Shown in pieces: positions 62,766 through 64,000 of a stretch of DNA of 64,000 bases. The stretch comes from Rhodopseudomonas palustris (GTDB taxonomy: Bacteria; Pseudomonadota; Alphaproteobacteria; Rhizobiales; Xanthobacteraceae). The translations under genes were made by a program, and so were the position numbers. The notes beneath the pieces are model-generated. The model searched no databases. It was not told the DNA's origin and worked only from the letters and a program-made list of their open reading frames with translations. Each line of letters starts with the position of its first letter. Position 1 is the stretch's first letter. Location of the stretch: contig NZ_CP058907.1 in the NCBI RefSeq assembly GCF_013415845.1, positions 310,001-374,000 on the forward strand, read 5' to 3'.

Positions 62766-64000
62766 CTACCGTCGCAGCCGCCGCGAGGCCGGATAATTCA
62801 TCACCTTCGGCACCTTGCCGTCGCGAAGTGCGCGCTGCATGCCTTCCCAATAATCCGCCTGCATCAGCTCGGGATGCGCATCACGGAAGGCGCGGCGCAG
62901 GCCGGGGTCGTCGATCCGCAGCCCCTCCAGCATCTCCTGCGGCCGGAACACCACGCCGTCATCGAATTCGCCTGGCGCAGCGCCGTCGCTGCGAACCGTG
63001 ACCGAGGTCAGCGGCTCCACCGCGTCGTAGTCGAACAGGTACACTTTGCGAATGCGGCTGACGCCGTAATTGCGGCCGTCGAGATCCTTGTTGAAGATGT
63101 CGGCCGCGGCATTGTTCTTGATGCAATCGCCGAGATTGATCACCGCGGCGCGGGATTCGGCCGCGGACGCGTTGGCGAGATACAATGGCAGCGGCGTCAG
63201 CTTGATCTGCACGATCAGATGCCGGAATACCAGCGCGCCGCGATCGAGCGTCACCGTTCCGATCCCTGCTTCCAGCAGTTCATCGAGCAGCTCCGCCGCG
63301 AACATTGCGCGGTCGAGCTTGACGTTGGAATAGATGATGTTGTCGAGCATCGAGCCGGCGCGGTCGATCTCGTGCACCAGGTTGTATTTGCGCAACACCT
63401 CGTCGAGGCCGTCGAAGTAATCGAACTTGTAGTCGTCGGTCGGATGGTCGCGGATGATCTTCAGCACATAGGCCGACGACGGCGTCGTGAAGGCGATCGC
63501 GACCGTTCCCTTGAAGCCTGGCGCGGTGGCGAGTCTCTCCTTTGTCTTGCGATGTTCCGCCAGGATCTCGCTCATCACCGCGACCTTGCCGAGGTGATGG
63601 AAGCCGATGCACGAGTACTGCGTGCCGAGCGGCCGCTTCGGCATCAGCTCGTAAAGCAGCCGGGCCAGTTCATGATAGCGCGGATTGGTGGCGTGATAGT
63701 TTGCCAGCGTCGAGGAGAATGCGTATTGCAGCTCGTCGCTGTCGGTCAGCACAGCGTCGACGACCAGCCCGTCCTTCTCGTTGAGCAGCGCGATCAGCAG
63801 CGGCAGGTTGCGCATCGGCATGTCGCCGCGGTCCCGCAGCTTGATCCGCCCGACCAGGCAGGCGCCCCGATTGCGGAAGAAGCCGGCGTCGGCGATCTCG
63901 ATTTTGACCGGTTCGCCGGGCCGCGGGCTGAGCGGCTCCAGCGCCGTCTCGATCGCCTGCGCGGCGAGCGCCGCGTCGCCGTCTCGATCGCGCCACGGCA
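62766..64000 (-). CDS. aceK: Isocitrate dehydrogenase kinase/phosphatase, 3' part (cut by window end)
   Basis: Controls flux between the TCA cycle and the glyoxylate bypass by phosphorylating isocitrate dehydrogenase, needed for growth on acetate. The visible 411 codons are the C-terminal two thirds of a protein usually near 580 residues; the frame is open to the window edge. Recognisable segments are FFRNRGACLVGRI, FTTPSSAYVLKIIRDHP, VHEIDRAGSMLDNIIYSN and NLGDCIKNNAAADIF, which belong to the kinase fold. An internal Met at 63821 is not the true start because AceK similarity continues upstream. Confidence 0.93.
   Translation of the reverse strand, partial: PWRDRDGDAALAAQAIETALEPLSPRPGEPVKIEIADAGFFRNRGACLVGRIKLRDRGDMPMRNLPLLIALLNEKDGLVVDAVLTDSDELQYAFSSTLANYHATNPRYHELARLLYELMPKRPLGTQYSCIGFHHLGKVAVMSEILAEHRKTKERLATAPGFKGTVAIAFTTPSSAYVLKIIRDHPTDDYKFDYFDGLDEVLRKYNLVHEIDRAGSMLDNIIYSNVKLDRAMFAAELLDELLEAGIGTVTLDRGALVFRHLIVQIKLTPLPLYLANASAAESRAAVINLGDCIKNNAAADIFNKDLDGRNYGVSRIRKVYLFDYDAVEPLTSVTVRSDGAAPGEFDDGVVFRPQEMLEGLRIDDPGLRRAFRDAHPELMQADYWEGMQRALRDGKVPKVMNYPASRRLRR

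Overview
This window is a GC-rich alphaproteobacterial chromosome segment, almost certainly Rhodopseudomonas palustris. The clearest marker is a LuxI/LuxR pair at 34.8-36.3 kb that matches RpaI/RpaR, the p-coumaroyl-homoserine lactone quorum-sensing system of that species. A BchO-type gene of bacteriochlorophyll synthesis, hemJ and several intergenic palindromic repeats fit the same group. I see no tRNA, rRNA, CRISPR array or prophage. Most of the window is vertically inherited housekeeping DNA.

Layout. 0-8.5 kb: a membrane diguanylate cyclase, then leuS-lptE-holA, then parB and parA on the other strand. 8.5-14.1 kb: rsmG, mnmG, mnmE and rho, all leftward, with three parS centromere sites around mnmG. 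14.3-18.7 kb: hemJ, a PPDK/PEP-synthase regulator, maf, coaE, dnaQ and secB. 19.1-24.8 kb: a Tim44-like protein, an MltA lytic transglycosylase, an Smr protein and the HslVU protease with a DUF2585 membrane gene between its subunits. 24.9-29.7 kb: the histidine run hisB-(DUF2628)-hisH-hisA-hisF-hisE, ending in coaA.

29.8-36.3 kb: an OlsB-like ornithine-lipid acyltransferase, a hybrid histidine kinase, a YifB/ComM ATPase, and the quorum-sensing locus rpaR-rpaI plus a 74-codon gene coupled to rpaI. 36.5-43.7 kb: gshB, yraN and rsmI divergent from an LpoA-like lipoprotein, an HxlR regulator/SnoaL pair, then hemW, rdgB and rph. 43.8-50.9 kb: heat-shock cluster hrcA-grpE, dnaK-dnaJ, interrupted by a reversed exported-protein gene, followed by a PmtA-like phospholipid methyltransferase. 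51-58.6 kb: an FMN reductase, pyrF, dapB, an IS630-family element inserted at the gpmI stop codon, gpmI, an Ada-like protein and nth. 58.7-64 kb: a secreted S10 peptidase, an isolated bchO, a 417-bp gap with a PpsR/CrtJ-like site, a possible 36-residue protein, an EI24 membrane protein and the 3' part of aceK, cut by the window end.

The best leads beyond routine annotation are the rpa locus (a 16-bp palindrome, a hairpin touching the rpaI ribosome-binding site, and the coupled unknown gene), the IS insertion that supplies the last base of the gpmI stop codon, the isolated bchO with its PpsR-like site, and the 36-residue ORF with a very strong ribosome-binding site. I found no clearly novel multi-gene system.
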